This document shows, one piece after another, positions 26,007-35,803 of a DNA stretch of 64,000 bases. Made by a program: the position numbers and the translations under genes. The DNA lies in contig SIBR01000006.1 of assembly GCA_009695065.1 (NCBI GenBank), positions 50,201-114,200 on the forward strand. Direction: 5' to 3'. Position 1 is the stretch's first letter. Each line of letters opens with the position of its first letter. This stretch comes from Opitutus sp. (GTDB lineage: Bacteria > Verrucomicrobiota > Verrucomicrobiae > Opitutales > Opitutaceae). The notes under the pieces are model-generated. The model saw only the letters and a list, made by a program, of their open reading frames with translations. It had not been told where the DNA came from and ran no database searches.

Positions 26007-27470
26007 ATGAGTGACGCCTTCCACGAATACCAGCGGCACCTCACCCGGCGCACCTTCCTCGGCGATGTCACCCGCGGCATCGGCAGCATTGCGCTGGGTT
26101 CACTGCTGTTTCCCGGGCTCGGTCGCTCGGCGGAATCCTCGCGGGTCGGCGGCCTGCCGTCGCTGCCACATTTTGCACCTAAGGCCAAACGCGTCGTTTG
26201 CTTGTTTCAAAGCGGCGGGCTGTCGCACGTGGATCTGTTCGACGACAAGCCCGCGCTCCACACTTACGCCGGACAGGAAATCCCCGCCTCGATCAAGGGC
26301 ACCCAGCGACTGACCGGCATGACGTCGCGCCAGACCGCGTATCCGGTGGTTCCGCCGCTCATGGCCGGCCAGCGCTGTGGCCAGCACGGCACCTGGATCA
26401 GCGACTTGCTGCCGCACATCCAGGGCATCGCCGGCGACATTTGCATCATCAAGAGCGTGCATACGGAAGCGATCAATCACGACCCCGCCATCACCTATAT
26501 GAACACCGGCAACCAGCAGCCGGGTTACGCCAGCATGGGTGCGTGGGTGAGTTACGGGCTGGGCAGCGTGAACCAAAACCTGCCCGCGTTTGTCACGATG
26601 GTCTCGCAGGGCACGGGCAAAAATCCCGGCCAGCCGATCTTCTCGCGGCTATGGGGCAGCGGTTTCCTGCCGTCCTCACATCAGGGGGTGGGGTTGCGCC
26701 CGGGCGCAAATCCTGTGCTGTACTTGAACAATCCCCCGGGCGTGGACCGCGCCCAACGTCGCGCGATGCTCGACGATCTGGCAAAATTGAATCACCTGCG
26801 CGCCGCCGAGCTCGGCGACCCCGAAACCCTCACGCGCATCAATGCCTACGAAATGGCGTATCGCATGCAAACGTCCGTGCCCGAACTGACGGACATCAGC
26901 CGTGAATCCACCGCCACGCTGGACGCCTACGGGCCCGAGGTGCGGCGGCCCGGCAGCTACGCGGCGAACTGTCTGCTCGCCCGCCGGCTGCTGGAGCGCG
27001 ACGTGCGTTTCGTGCAGCTCTTCCACCGCGGGTGGGATCAACACATCGCCATTTCCCGCCAGTTACCGAACCAATGCCGCGACGTCGATCAGTCGACCGC
27101 CGCGCTCATCAAAGACCTCAAGCAACGCGGCATGCTGGAGGATACGCTCGTCATCTTTGCCACCGAATTTGGCCGCACGGTCTTCAGTCAGGGCAAACTC
27201 GGTGATCCTGGCATGGGTCGCGATCACCATGGCCGCAGCTTCACCGTGTGGCTGGCCGGCGGCGGCATCCGGGGAGGGATGGAATACGGATCCACGGACG
27301 ATTTCTGCTACAACATCGCGGAGAATCCCGTCCACCTGCACGACTTACACGCCACGATTCTGCACTGCCTGGGCATCGATCACGCGCGGTTCACGCACCA
27401 GTTCCGGGGGCTGAACGTACGCCTCACCGGAGTCGAGGAAGCCTCGGTGGTGAAGGGCATCCTGACGTAA
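26007..27470 (+). CDS. DUF1501 family protein with Tat signal (PSCyt1 partner)
   Basis: The 487-residue protein has a twin-arginine signal (HLTRRTFLGDVTRGIGSIAL). It shows the DUF1501 pattern: RVVCLFQSGGLSHVDLFDDK, IIKSVHTEAINHDPAITYMN, FHRGWDQHIAISRQLPNQC, LVIFATEFGRTVFSQGKLGD and GRDHHGRSFTVWLAGGG. Asp and His residues of a likely metal site are kept. It is the subtype that follows PSCyt1/DUF1549/DUF1553 genes and differs clearly in sequence from the DUF1501 protein at 4559-6022. Both partners are probably exported, by Sec and Tat respectively. Confidence 0.93.
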   Translation: MSDAFHEYQRHLTRRTFLGDVTRGIGSIALGSLLFPGLGRSAESSRVGGLPSLPHFAPKAKRVVCLFQSGGLSHVDLFDDKPALHTYAGQEIPASIKGTQRLTGMTSRQTAYPVVPPLMAGQRCGQHGTWISDLLPHIQGIAGDICIIKSVHTEAINHDPAITYMNTGNQQPGYASMGAWVSYGLGSVNQNLPAFVTMVSQGTGKNPGQPIFSRLWGSGFLPSSHQGVGLRPGANPVLYLNNPPGVDRAQRRAMLDDLAKLNHLRAAELGDPETLTRINAYEMAYRMQTSVPELTDISRESTATLDAYGPEVRRPGSYAANCLLARRLLERDVRFVQLFHRGWDQHIAISRQLPNQCRDVDQSTAALIKDLKQRGMLEDTLVIFATEFGRTVFSQGKLGDPGMGRDHHGRSFTVWLAGGGIRGGMEYGSTDDFCYNIAENPVHLHDLHATILHCLGIDHARFTHQFRGLNVRLTGVEEASVVKGILT

Positions 27471-27625
27471 AGAAACGCCTGCGAACGTCCTGAGGCTTCC
27501 GTTGTGCGTCTGATTTTGCGGTTCGCGCCTCGTTGCGGCTTCCGCCCTTGAATGCGTTTACGGCTTGAAGCCAGCCCAGACCGCGCAACTTCTCCTACTG
27601 CACTTCCCGAACCGACTTTCAATTC

Positions 27626-29116
27626 ATGACTCTCACACCCTGCCCCCTCTACATCGGCGGCGAATGGCTCGAGCCGCAAATTCCGGGTACACCGGTCTTC
27701 AATCCGTCGACCGGCGATGTCATCGCCGAGTGTCCTGCGGGCGGCGGCGCCGAAGTCAACGCCGCCGTGGAGGCGGCGCAGGCGGCATTTCCCGCGTGGC
27801 GGGAAACCCCCGTGGTCGATCGGGCGCGGGTGTTCTTCCGCTACCGGCAGTTGATCGAGCAAAATTTCGACCAGATTTGCGCGACCGTCTCCCGGGAACA
27901 CGGCAAGACGCTGGCCGAGGCGCGCGGCAGCATTTTTCGCGGACTCGAAAACGTCGAATACGCCTGCGGTGCCCCCACCCTGCTCATGGGCGACACGCTT
28001 GAGAACCTCGCCCGCGGCGTCGACTGCGAGACGCTGCTGCAGCCGCTCGGCGTCTGCGCGGGCATCACGCCGTTCAATTTTCCGGCGATGGTGCCATTGT
28101 GGATGTTTCCGCTCGCGATCGTCTGCGGGAACACGTTCGTGCTGAAGCCGAGCGAGAAAGTTCCGCTCACGGCCGTGCTCCTTGGCCGGCTGCTCGAGCA
28201 GGCCGGATTGCCCAAGGGCGTCTTCAATATTGTTCACGGCGGCCGGGTCGCGGTCGATGCGCTGCTCACCCATCCGCGGGTGAGGGCCGTTTCCTTCGTC
28301 GGCTCCACCCCGATCGCAAAATATATCCACGAGACGGCCACGAAACACGGTAAGCGGGTACAGGCGAATGGCGGCGCGAAGAACTACATCGTCGTCATGC
28401 CCGACGCCGACATGCCGAAGACGGTCGAGGCCCTCTCCACCGCCGCGTTTGGTTGCGCCGGCGAACGCTGCATGGCGGGCTCGACCGCGATCACCGTCGG
28501 CCCCGCCGCGGAACGACTGCTCCCCGCGCTCGTGGCCGCGGCGCGGGCGATCAAGGTCGGCCGCACCGATCAACCGCAGCCGCAACCCGACATGGGCCCC
28601 GTTATCACCGCGCAGCACCGCGATCGCGTCCTGAATCTCGTCGCCACCGGCGAAAAGGAAGGCGCCCGCGTGATTGTGGACGGCCGCGGCGCGAAGGTCG
28701 CGGACGCGCCCCGGGGCTTCTATCTCGGCGCGACGATTGTCGACGACGTCTGCGAAGCCATGACCCTTGCCCGCGAAGAGGTGTTCGGCCCCGTGCTCAA
28801 TGTCATGCGCATGGAAGATCTCGACGCCGCGATCGCCCAGACCAACCGCTCCGCCTTCGGCAACGGTGCGGCGATCTTCACCAACAGCGGCGCGGCCGCG
28901 CGCGAGTTCAAGCACCGGGTGAAAGCCGGCATGGTCGGCATCAACGTCGGCGTGCCCGCGACGATGGCGATGTTTTCCTTCACCGGTTGGGACGATTCAT
29001 TCTTCGGCGATCTGCATATTCAGGGCAAGGAAGCGGTGCAGTTCTACACGCAGCAAAAAGTCGTCACCACGCGCTGGTTCGGCGGCGACGTGGGCGACGT
29101 GTGGCGGCGCCAGTGA
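27626..29116 (+). CDS. mmsA: CoA-acylating methylmalonate/malonate-semialdehyde dehydrogenase
   Basis: The 496-residue ALDH-fold enzyme oxidises (methyl)malonate semialdehyde with NAD and CoA to propionyl- or acetyl-CoA plus CO2. MmsA-type features are CAGITPFNFPAMVPLWMFPL, FVLKPSEKVPLTAVLLGRLL, VSFVGSTPIAKYIHETATKH, NYIVVMPDADMPKTVEAL and the catalytic Cys in AAFGCAGERCMAGSTA. Near the C-terminus AMFSFTGWDDSFFGDLHIQG is typical. A class III aminotransferase follows on the same strand. Together they suggest breakdown of beta-alanine or beta-aminoisobutyrate. Confidence 0.92.
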   Translation: MTLTPCPLYIGGEWLEPQIPGTPVFNPSTGDVIAECPAGGGAEVNAAVEAAQAAFPAWRETPVVDRARVFFRYRQLIEQNFDQICATVSREHGKTLAEARGSIFRGLENVEYACGAPTLLMGDTLENLARGVDCETLLQPLGVCAGITPFNFPAMVPLWMFPLAIVCGNTFVLKPSEKVPLTAVLLGRLLEQAGLPKGVFNIVHGGRVAVDALLTHPRVRAVSFVGSTPIAKYIHETATKHGKRVQANGGAKNYIVVMPDADMPKTVEALSTAAFGCAGERCMAGSTAITVGPAAERLLPALVAAARAIKVGRTDQPQPQPDMGPVITAQHRDRVLNLVATGEKEGARVIVDGRGAKVADAPRGFYLGATIVDDVCEAMTLAREEVFGPVLNVMRMEDLDAAIAQTNRSAFGNGAAIFTNSGAAAREFKHRVKAGMVGINVGVPATMAMFSFTGWDDSFFGDLHIQGKEAVQFYTQQKVVTTRWFGGDVGDVWRRQ

Positions 29117-29268
29117 ACCGTGTTCGCCGCAGACGGCCAACCTGGCTCGCGATGGTTCGCCTCCCGCCCGCCGCGTCGAAGATTGCGGTCGGCCGCGCGC
29201 GCAACACACTCGGACCGTCACGCGGTCTACATTAATTAGATTCCTGATTTTTCCTCAAACCCCCGTTC

Positions 29269-30609
29269 ATGAAATCCATTCCGCTTCCGCCCACCTCGCA
29301 TACTCCCGCGCCTTACACCGGCCCCTCGGCGGAACACGTCCTCGCCCTCCGAAAGCAATACCTGAATCCCGGACTCTTCCTCTACTACAAGAACCCGATC
29401 ATGATCGTAGAGGGAAAGATGCAGTTTGTCTGGGACGACACCGGCAAGCGCTACCTCGACGGCCTCGGCGGCATCGTCACGGTGAGCGTGGGCCACTGCC
29501 ACCCGTACGTCGTCGCCGCGGCGCAGAAACAGAACGAAACACTGCAACACTCGACAACGATCTACCTGCAGCCGCGCATTGCCGAATTCGCCGAAAAGCT
29601 CGCGTCGAAAATGCCGGGCGACCTCAAGGTCTGCTACTTCGTCAATTCCGGCTCGGAGGCCAACGACCTTGCACTCCTGATGGCGCGGCTCTCCACCGGC
29701 AATTACGACATGATCGCGCTCCGCAACGGCTACCACGGTGGAAATGCTTCGGGCATGGGCGCCACCGCCCACAGTTCCTGGAAATTCAACGTCCCCCAAG
29801 CCTTCGGCGTGCACCACGCCGTCGCCCCGTATCCCTATCGCGGACACTTTAGCTACGACGATCCCGATGCCGGCCGCAAGTACGCCGAGGACGTGAAGAG
29901 CCTGATCGAATACGCCACGCCCGGCAAAGTCGCCGGGTTTATCGCAGAGTCGATCCAGGGCGTGGGTGGGTTCGTGGAATTTCCCCAAGGCTACCTGAAG
30001 CACACCTACGAACACGTCCGCGCGGCGGGGGGCGTCTGCATCGCGGACGAGGTGCAAACCGGTTTCGGCCGCACCGGCACGCACTACTGGGGCTTCGAAA
30101 CGCAGGGGGTGACGCCTGACATCGTCACGATGGCCAAGGGCATCGGCAACGGCGCGCCACTCGCCGCCGTCGTCACCACTCCCAAGATCGCCGCGACGAT
30201 GACGCAGAAAATTCATTTCAACACCTTCGGAGGCAACCCGGTCGTGAGTGTGATCGGCAAGGCCGTGCTCGAGGTCATCGAGCGCGAAAATCTTCAGGCC
30301 AATTCGCTTAAGATCGGCGGCTATATTCTCGCCGGCCTCGAAAAACTAAAGACCAGGCACAAAGTCATCGGCGATGTGCGCGGCCGGGGCCTCATGCTCG
30401 GCATCGAGTTCGTCAAGGACCGGACGACGAAGCAACCCGGCAAGGAGGAGTGTGCGCAAGCCGTCGAAAATGCACGCGAGCTCGGGTTGCTCCTGGGCAA
30501 GGGCGGGCTCTGGGGGCAGACCATCCGTTTCGCGCCGCCGATGTGCATCAATCAGGCCGACGCCGACTTCATTCTCGCGGTGCTCGACGAGGCGATCGGT
30601 GCCATCTGA
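29269..30609 (+). CDS. Class III aminotransferase (AGXT2 / beta-alanine--pyruvate type)
   Basis: The 446-residue PLP enzyme has [80 protein letters not shown] and the lysine segment [20 protein letters not shown]. These resemble mitochondrial AGXT2 and bacterial beta-alanine/pyruvate transaminases more than ornithine aminotransferase. Placed about 150 bases after mmsA, its likely job is to turn beta-alanine into malonate semialdehyde, the substrate of that dehydrogenase. Alanine-glyoxylate transamination is the main alternative. Confidence 0.9.
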   Translation: MKSIPLPPTSHTPAPYTGPSAEHVLALRKQYLNPGLFLYYKNPIMIVEGKMQFVWDDTGKRYLDGLGGIVTVSVGHCHPYVVAAAQKQNETLQHSTTIYLQPRIAEFAEKLASKMPGDLKVCYFVNSGSEANDLALLMARLSTGNYDMIALRNGYHGGNASGMGATAHSSWKFNVPQAFGVHHAVAPYPYRGHFSYDDPDAGRKYAEDVKSLIEYATPGKVAGFIAESIQGVGGFVEFPQGYLKHTYEHVRAAGGVCIADEVQTGFGRTGTHYWGFETQGVTPDIVTMAKGIGNGAPLAAVVTTPKIAATMTQKIHFNTFGGNPVVSVIGKAVLEVIERENLQANSLKIGGYILAGLEKLKTRHKVIGDVRGRGLMLGIEFVKDRTTKQPGKEECAQAVENARELGLLLGKGGLWGQTIRFAPPMCINQADADFILAVLDEAIGAI

Positions 30610-30752
30610 AGCCCGGACTTCCGCCCCTTGGTCACCCCGGGACGCAAAAACGCTCCTGACCCTCGGTCCGCCATGCGGCACCGCCGCTCGATTTCGTTCG
30701 GCCAAGCGGTTGGGCTTGCGCCGGGCTGACCCTGTATCCTTCTTCCCGCTTC

Positions 30753-31322
30753 ATGGCCAAACCCGACAGCGCCGGTGAAAAACTCCTTGAGAAGGCAATT
30801 TTTGCGAGCCGCTGGCTCCAAGCTCCGCTTTACGTCGGCCTGATCGTCGCGCAGGGCGTCTATGTCTATCAGTTTTTTGTCGAACTATGGCATCTGTTGC
30901 ATGCCGCCGCCACCCAGCCGGCCGAGATCAAGGACCTGAGCACCTTCATCATGCTGAACGTCCTTGGGCTGATCGACGTCGTCATGATCGCGAACCTTCT
31001 CATCATGGTGATCATCGGCGGCTACGAAACGTTCGTGTCGCGTCTGCATATCGAGGATCACGAGGATCAGCCGGAGTGGCTGAGCCATGTGAATGCCGGC
31101 GCACTCAAGGTCAAACTCGCCACCGCACTCATCAGCATCTCGTCGATCCACCTGTTGAAAACGTTCATCGAGGTGCGAACGCCCAATGCCGTTTTCACCA
31201 ACGATGGGGTGAAGTGGCAGGTCATCATCCACCTCATCTTCGTCTTTTCCGCCATCGCGCTCGCCTACACCGACAAGCTCATGATGGCCTCCGCCCGCGC
31301 CAAGGCCGGCGACCGCCACTAG
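30753..31322 (+). CDS. UPF0114 (YqhA) family membrane protein
   Basis: The 189-residue protein has about four membrane segments and matches UPF0114: LLEKAIFASRWLQAPLYVGL, LNVLGLIDVVMIANLLIMVI, IGGYETFVSRLHIEDHEDQP, LKVKLATALISISSIHLLKT and FVFSAIALAYTDKLMMASA. The function is unknown; a transporter-like or channel-like role is often assumed. It is a monocistronic-looking gene, convergent with the aminotransferase on the other strand. Confidence 0.92.
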   Translation: MAKPDSAGEKLLEKAIFASRWLQAPLYVGLIVAQGVYVYQFFVELWHLLHAAATQPAEIKDLSTFIMLNVLGLIDVVMIANLLIMVIIGGYETFVSRLHIEDHEDQPEWLSHVNAGALKVKLATALISISSIHLLKTFIEVRTPNAVFTNDGVKWQVIIHLIFVFSAIALAYTDKLMMASARAKAGDRH

Positions 31323-31362
31323 GCCCGGGGCTATTCGCGCTCGTCAAACCGCGTCCGACCGG

Positions 31363-32514
31363 TCAGCGCGCCAGCTTCAACAAGCGCTCGCCGGCTGCGT
31401 GCAACGTTGCCGGGCGCTTCGCGAAATTCAGCCGGATGTAACGATTTTCGCCGTTCGCGAAAAAACTTGAGCCGGGCACCGGAGCGACGCCGATCTCCCG
31501 CGCCATCCAGTGGGAAAACTCCACGTCGCTCGCGTAGCCAAAAGGCGAAATGTCGACCATGACGAAGTAGGCGCCTTCCGGCCGCGTATAGCTAAGACCC
31601 GTGCGATCGAGATATCCCAACAGCACGTCCCGCGAGACGGCATATTCCGCGGCGAGCTCCGCGTAGTATCCCGCGGGGAAATTTAACGCCGTCACGACCG
31701 CGTGCTGCAGCGGCGCCGCGGCGCCGACGGTGAGAAAATCGTGCACCTTTCGCGCCTGCGCAATGACATCGGGCGCGGCCTGCAAATAGCCCAGCCGCCA
31801 GCCGGTGATGGAAAAAGTTTTCGAAAGTGACGAACACATCAGGGTGCGTTTCGCCATGCCCGGCAGCGTCGCAAAATACGTGTGCCGGTGCGGCGCAAAA
31901 ACGATGTGCTCGTAAACCTCATCGGTCAGAATCCAGACGTCGAACTCCTCCGCGAGCGCCGCAATCTGGCGCAGTTCCTCCGGTGTGAACACCCGGCCGC
32001 AGGGATTCGACGGATTGCAGAGCACGAAAGCCTTGAGCCCGCTCGCAAAAGCCCGCCGCAATTCGGCCGGATCGAAACGATAGTCCGGTGGATGCAGCGG
32101 CACATGCACCGCTTGGGCGCCGGTGAGAATCGCGTCGGCATTGTAGTTTTCGTAAAAGGGTGAAAACAACCCGACCCGGTCACCCGGGTCGCACACCGTC
32201 ATCATCGCGACCATCATGGCCTCGGTCGCGCCGCAAGTGACGACGAGTTCCCGGTCACCGTCGACGGGGAGACCCATGAACCGGGTGAGTTTCGCACTCA
32301 AAGCAGCCCGCAGTTCGGGTGAACCCCACGTCACCGCATACTGGTGACGATGCGTGTCCAGCGCATCCTTGGCCGCCTGAACCAGCGCCGCCGGGGGATC
32401 CCAGTCCGGAAAGCCCTGGGCGAGATTGATCGCCCCGTGCCGCGCCGCGACGCGCGACATCTCACGAATGAGCGATTCGGTAAAGATCGAGGTGCGGTGC
32501 GAAGTTTGGGGCAT
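31363..32514 (-). CDS. Class I/II aminotransferase (methionine/kynurenine-oxoglutarate type)
   Basis: From MPQTSHRTSIFTESLIREMS the protein is 383 residues. It shows NLAQGFPDWDPPAALVQAAK, HQYAVTWGSPELRAALSAKL, AFVLCNPSNPCGRVFTPEEL, DEVYEHIVFAPHRHTYFA, SLSKTFSITGWRLGYLQAAP with the PLP lysine, and RYIRLNFAKRPATL. The NLAQGFPD start is typical of methionine aminotransferase YbdL and kynurenine aminotransferase III. The true substrate could be Met, aromatic or kynurenine-like amino acids. It is followed on the minus strand by a convergent gap of 40 bases. Confidence 0.88.
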   Translation of the reverse strand: MPQTSHRTSIFTESLIREMSRVAARHGAINLAQGFPDWDPPAALVQAAKDALDTHRHQYAVTWGSPELRAALSAKLTRFMGLPVDGDRELVVTCGATEAMMVAMMTVCDPGDRVGLFSPFYENYNADAILTGAQAVHVPLHPPDYRFDPAELRRAFASGLKAFVLCNPSNPCGRVFTPEELRQIAALAEEFDVWILTDEVYEHIVFAPHRHTYFATLPGMAKRTLMCSSLSKTFSITGWRLGYLQAAPDVIAQARKVHDFLTVGAAAPLQHAVVTALNFPAGYYAELAAEYAVSRDVLLGYLDRTGLSYTRPEGAYFVMVDISPFGYASDVEFSHWMAREIGVAPVPGSSFFANGENRYIRLNFAKRPATLHAAGERLLKLAR

Positions 32515-32557
32515 CGTCGGTGCCGGCCGCGCGAAGCAACAAGCCACGCGCGGCCAA

Positions 32558-33424
32558 CTAGGGAATTCTCAACTCAGTGCCGGGTTTGAGCGGAGTGTTA
32601 ATGTTGCCGCTGGAAAAAACCTCGGGATTCGCCTCGGCGATCTCCCGCACTTTCTTGCTCGTGCTCACCGGATCATACTGGCGGGCGATCGCGAAGAGCG
32701 AGTCGCCGGGTCGCACGCGATATTTTCGCCCACCGGAGACGGCCGGGGTCGCGGGCTTCGCCCGGCCCGAATTCGGGGCCAACGGCAGGAGCTGGCGCTC
32801 GGGCGTGACCGGCTTGGGGGCGGGCGCCAGCGTAACGGGCGACACCTCCGCGACCACCGGGGCGGGCGCCGGCCGCACCGGCTCGGGAATCACGACACTG
32901 ATCCCGCGCGAGGTGCGGGGCACCGGGACTCCGCCTCCCCCCCGCAACGTGGCCACCTGGGCCCGCAACTCCTCGTTTTCCCGGCGCAATTGATCCATTT
33001 CCACTGCGGCCTCGTTAAAGCCCCGATCCTCCGCCGGTCGTGCCGGCAAAGTGCGTGCGAATTCGCGTTTCGCCGTGTTCACCAGCTCGCGTACCCGCCG
33101 GGCCTCTCCCGAGTTGGGCTGCAGGGCCAGATACGCTTCGAAGTGATGAATCGCCTCGATGAAATCCTTGCTGTGGTGGAGGTAAATCAAGCCAGCCTCC
33201 AGATGCGATTCGGCCGCCGACTGCTGGCCGCGCTTTTCGATCACTTTGATAAAACTGACCAGCGCCTCGGGATTGCGGCCCTGCCGCTTGAGCAGGAGTC
33301 CCTGTTGATAAAGGGGCTCCTCAACCTCGGCCGCCATCGCAGGTCCATCACCCCGGCCGCAACCCGCGACAAACAGCACGGCGGCAAGCGCAAGTGCACT
33401 GGTAATTCGGTGGCGAACAGTCAT
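32558..33424 (-). CDS. LysM-domain lipoprotein with TPR-like helices
   Basis: The 288-residue protein starts MTVRHRITSALALAAVLFVA and has a lipobox ending at Cys (VAGCG). Helical TPR-like repeats follow (YQQGLLLKRQGRNPEALVSF; AGLIYLHHSKDFIEAIHHFE), then a short coiled-coil segment (MDQLRRENEELRAQVATLRG) and a Pro/Ala-rich linker. A C-terminal LysM domain (YRVRPGDSLFAIARQYDPVS) completes it. It probably sits in the outer membrane or periplasm and touches peptidoglycan. Much longer open frames upstream on this strand lie antisense to kdsD and are rejected. It is divergent from kdsD. Confidence 0.87.
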   Translation of the reverse strand: MTVRHRITSALALAAVLFVAGCGRGDGPAMAAEVEEPLYQQGLLLKRQGRNPEALVSFIKVIEKRGQQSAAESHLEAGLIYLHHSKDFIEAIHHFEAYLALQPNSGEARRVRELVNTAKREFARTLPARPAEDRGFNEAAVEMDQLRRENEELRAQVATLRGGGGVPVPRTSRGISVVIPEPVRPAPAPVVAEVSPVTLAPAPKPVTPERQLLPLAPNSGRAKPATPAVSGGRKYRVRPGDSLFAIARQYDPVSTSKKVREIAEANPEVFSSGNINTPLKPGTELRIP

Positions 33425-33499
33425 CTCGGCGGGAAAGGGATTGAATGGGCAATCGCGGCCCGTAGATTCCGCCAGCTCTTCCCGACGCTCAAACTCTAA

Positions 33500-34489
33500 A
33501 TGGCCCTGCAACCGAAAACCACGCTCGCCCGGGCGCGCGCGTGCTTCCGAATCGAAACCGCCGCACTGGCCGAGACCGCCAAAAGTCTGGGCCCGGAATT
33601 CGTGGCGACCGCGCGGGCGGTGGAAGCCAGCAGCCTCGCGGGCGCCAAGCTCATCTTCACCGGCGTGGGCAAAAACGCCCCCATCGCGCAAAAGATTGCC
33701 GCCACGTTCAACAGCACGGGCATCTCCTCCTGTTTTCTCGATGCCACACAGGCGCTCCATGGCGATCTCGGGCTCGTCGACGAGGGCGATCTCGTATTCC
33801 TGCTGAGCAACAGCGGCCAGTCTGAGGAGATTCTCCGCCTGGTGCCGGTCCTGAAGCGCTTCGGGGTCCGCATCGTGGCCTTCACCAGCAATCCGGCCTC
33901 CGACCTGGCACGCAACGCCGACCTCCGGCTCCTCTATCGTGTGCCCCGGGAGGCCTGTCCGCTCAAGCTCGCCCCCACCGCGAGCACCACCGCCGCGCTC
34001 GCCCTCGGCGACGCGCTGGCGATGGTGCTGCTCGAGGCGCGGGGACTGACTCGGGATGATTTCGCCCGATATCATCCCGCGGGCAACCTCGGGCGGGTAC
34101 TGCTGCTGCGGGTAAAGGACATCATGCGCACCGGCAACCGCCTGCCGATCGCGCCAGACACTGTCTCCACGCAGGAGGCGATCTTCGCCATGACCCGGGC
34201 CAAAAGCGGCAGCATCGCACTCGTGGCCCGGAAAACCGGCAAGCTCACCGGCATCCTGACCGACGGTGATTTCCGGCGCAGCGCGCTCACCGGACCGGAT
34301 TTTTTAAGCCAGCCCGTCTCCACCTTCATGACCCGCAGCCCGAAGGTGATATCCCAACACGCACTCGGCGTCGATGCCCTGCGCCTGTTCGAAGTGCATA
34401 AGATCGACGATCTGATCGTGATCGATGCCCGCGGCCGGCCGGTGGGGTTGATCGACGGACAGGACCTGCCGAAATTCAAGATCGTGTGA
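33500..34489 (+). CDS. kdsD: Arabinose-5-phosphate isomerase (KdsD/GutQ/KpsF family)
   Basis: The 329-residue enzyme interconverts ribulose-5-phosphate and arabinose-5-phosphate, the first step to Kdo for lipopolysaccharide. A SIS domain comes first (KLIFTGVGKNAPIAQKIAAT; FLLSNSGQSEEILRLVPVLK; LKLAPTASTTAALALGDALA; DDFARYHPAGNLGRVLLLRV). Two CBS domains follow from about residue 205 (VKDIMRTGNRLPIAPDTVST; GILTDGDFRRSALTGPDFLS; FMTRSPKVISQHALGVDALR). The pattern and length are normal. A Gfo/Idh gene overlaps its stop by 4 bases. Confidence 0.93.
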   Translation: MALQPKTTLARARACFRIETAALAETAKSLGPEFVATARAVEASSLAGAKLIFTGVGKNAPIAQKIAATFNSTGISSCFLDATQALHGDLGLVDEGDLVFLLSNSGQSEEILRLVPVLKRFGVRIVAFTSNPASDLARNADLRLLYRVPREACPLKLAPTASTTAALALGDALAMVLLEARGLTRDDFARYHPAGNLGRVLLLRVKDIMRTGNRLPIAPDTVSTQEAIFAMTRAKSGSIALVARKTGKLTGILTDGDFRRSALTGPDFLSQPVSTFMTRSPKVISQHALGVDALRLFEVHKIDDLIVIDARGRPVGLIDGQDLPKFKIV

Positions 34490-35739
34490 AGCCTCTCCTC
34501 CGCATCGCGATCATCGGCATGGGCGGCTTCGCCGGCTCGCATCACCATGCCGTTGCCCGGTTGGAGGAGCGCGGCGAAGTTCGCTTAATCTGTACCTGTG
34601 ACCCGGATCCGGCGGCGTTCGCGAAGGAACAGCAGACGTGGCGGCTCGCGACCCGCGGCGTAGGAGTTTTTTCCGACTACCGGGCGATGCTGGAAGCGTG
34701 TCATTCCAGCCTGGATCTTGTTGCGGTTCCGACGCCGATCCAGTTGCACGGGCAAATGCACGCCGCCGCCACGGCCTTCGGCCTGCCCGCGTATCTGGAA
34801 AAGCCTCCCACGCTCGACCATGCCGAGCTGGAAAAAATGATCGAGGCGGACGCCCGCGCCCGCAAGGCGTCGCTCGTCGGCTTCAACTTCATCATCGAGA
34901 AAAAGCGGCTCGCGCTCAAGGAGCGCCTGCTGGCCGGTGAGTTTGGCGCGATCCGCGGCTCAACCCTGAGCGCGCTCTGGCCGCGGCCGGCGGGGTATTT
35001 CGCCCGCAACAACTGGGCTGGCCGGCTGATGATGGGCGACCGGGTGGTCCTCGATTCGTGCTTCGGCAACGCGATGGCGCACTTCGTTCACAACCTCCTG
35101 TTTTGGACCGGCGGGCCGGAGCTTTTCAGCTGGGCTCAACTCGCCGCCGTCCGCGCCGAACTCTATCGGGCGCACGCGATCGAGGGCGCCGACACGTTTT
35201 TCGTCGAGGCCGACACCATCGCCGGCATCACGCTGCGCTTCGCCGTCTCGCACGCGTGTGCCGGTCCCAGCACCCACTGCGAAGTGGTGCTGTGTGACAA
35301 AGCCGCGTTGCGCTACACGGTCGGCGGGCAGATCGAAGTGCGCTGGAACGACGGACCCATCGAGCGCATCGAACTCGAATCATTCGATCCGCTCGCGGAG
35401 AACCACTCCAATTACTACCGCTACCTCCGCGGAGAGGCACCCCGGCCGGCAACCACGCTGGCGGACTCACGACCATTTGTCGCCCTGAACGACCTCGCAC
35501 ACATTTCCAGCGGCCGGATTTTCCCCGTGCCACCGGAGCGGTTGAGCGGGGTGCGGGACAACAAGGATCAAAAAGACTACCTGCAAATCGCCGGTTTGAT
35601 CGCGACCCAGGAAAATTTTCTGGTGCGCGGCATCTGGCCCGGCACCAGCGGCTGGGGCGGCGGGCCCGCCGAAGTGGTCACGCCGGCGGATCTCCGGCGG
35701 TTCCACGACGTCGTGCGGGCCATGGCGGCGGTAGCTTAG
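34486..35739 (+). CDS. Gfo/Idh/MocA-family oxidoreductase
   Basis: The 417-residue protein starts at a GTG overlapping the kdsD stop (GTGA). It has the NAD(P) fingerprint [20 protein letters not shown], the EKP-type motif [20 protein letters not shown] and a beta-sheet C-terminal domain with [20 protein letters not shown]. It lacks a signal peptide, unlike the Gfo/Idh protein at 16681-17748. Coupling to kdsD suggests a sugar-nucleotide or sugar-phosphate substrate linked to cell-surface glycan; this is inference. Confidence 0.87.
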   Translation: MKPLLRIAIIGMGGFAGSHHHAVARLEERGEVRLICTCDPDPAAFAKEQQTWRLATRGVGVFSDYRAMLEACHSSLDLVAVPTPIQLHGQMHAAATAFGLPAYLEKPPTLDHAELEKMIEADARARKASLVGFNFIIEKKRLALKERLLAGEFGAIRGSTLSALWPRPAGYFARNNWAGRLMMGDRVVLDSCFGNAMAHFVHNLLFWTGGPELFSWAQLAAVRAELYRAHAIEGADTFFVEADTIAGITLRFAVSHACAGPSTHCEVVLCDKAALRYTVGGQIEVRWNDGPIERIELESFDPLAENHSNYYRYLRGEAPRPATTLADSRPFVALNDLAHISSGRIFPVPPERLSGVRDNKDQKDYLQIAGLIATQENFLVRGIWPGTSGWGGGPAEVVTPADLRRFHDVVRAMAAVA

Positions 35740-35803
35740 TTTTCCGCCCGCAGCGACCGCGCGCCCCGCTTTACACCACGGGAAAAACGCCAACTCTTTC
35801 TTC

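Noticed and set aside
33425..34075. 505-codon extension of the LysM lipoprotein
   Set aside because: Antisense to kdsD; the lipoprotein signal at 33424 fixes the start.
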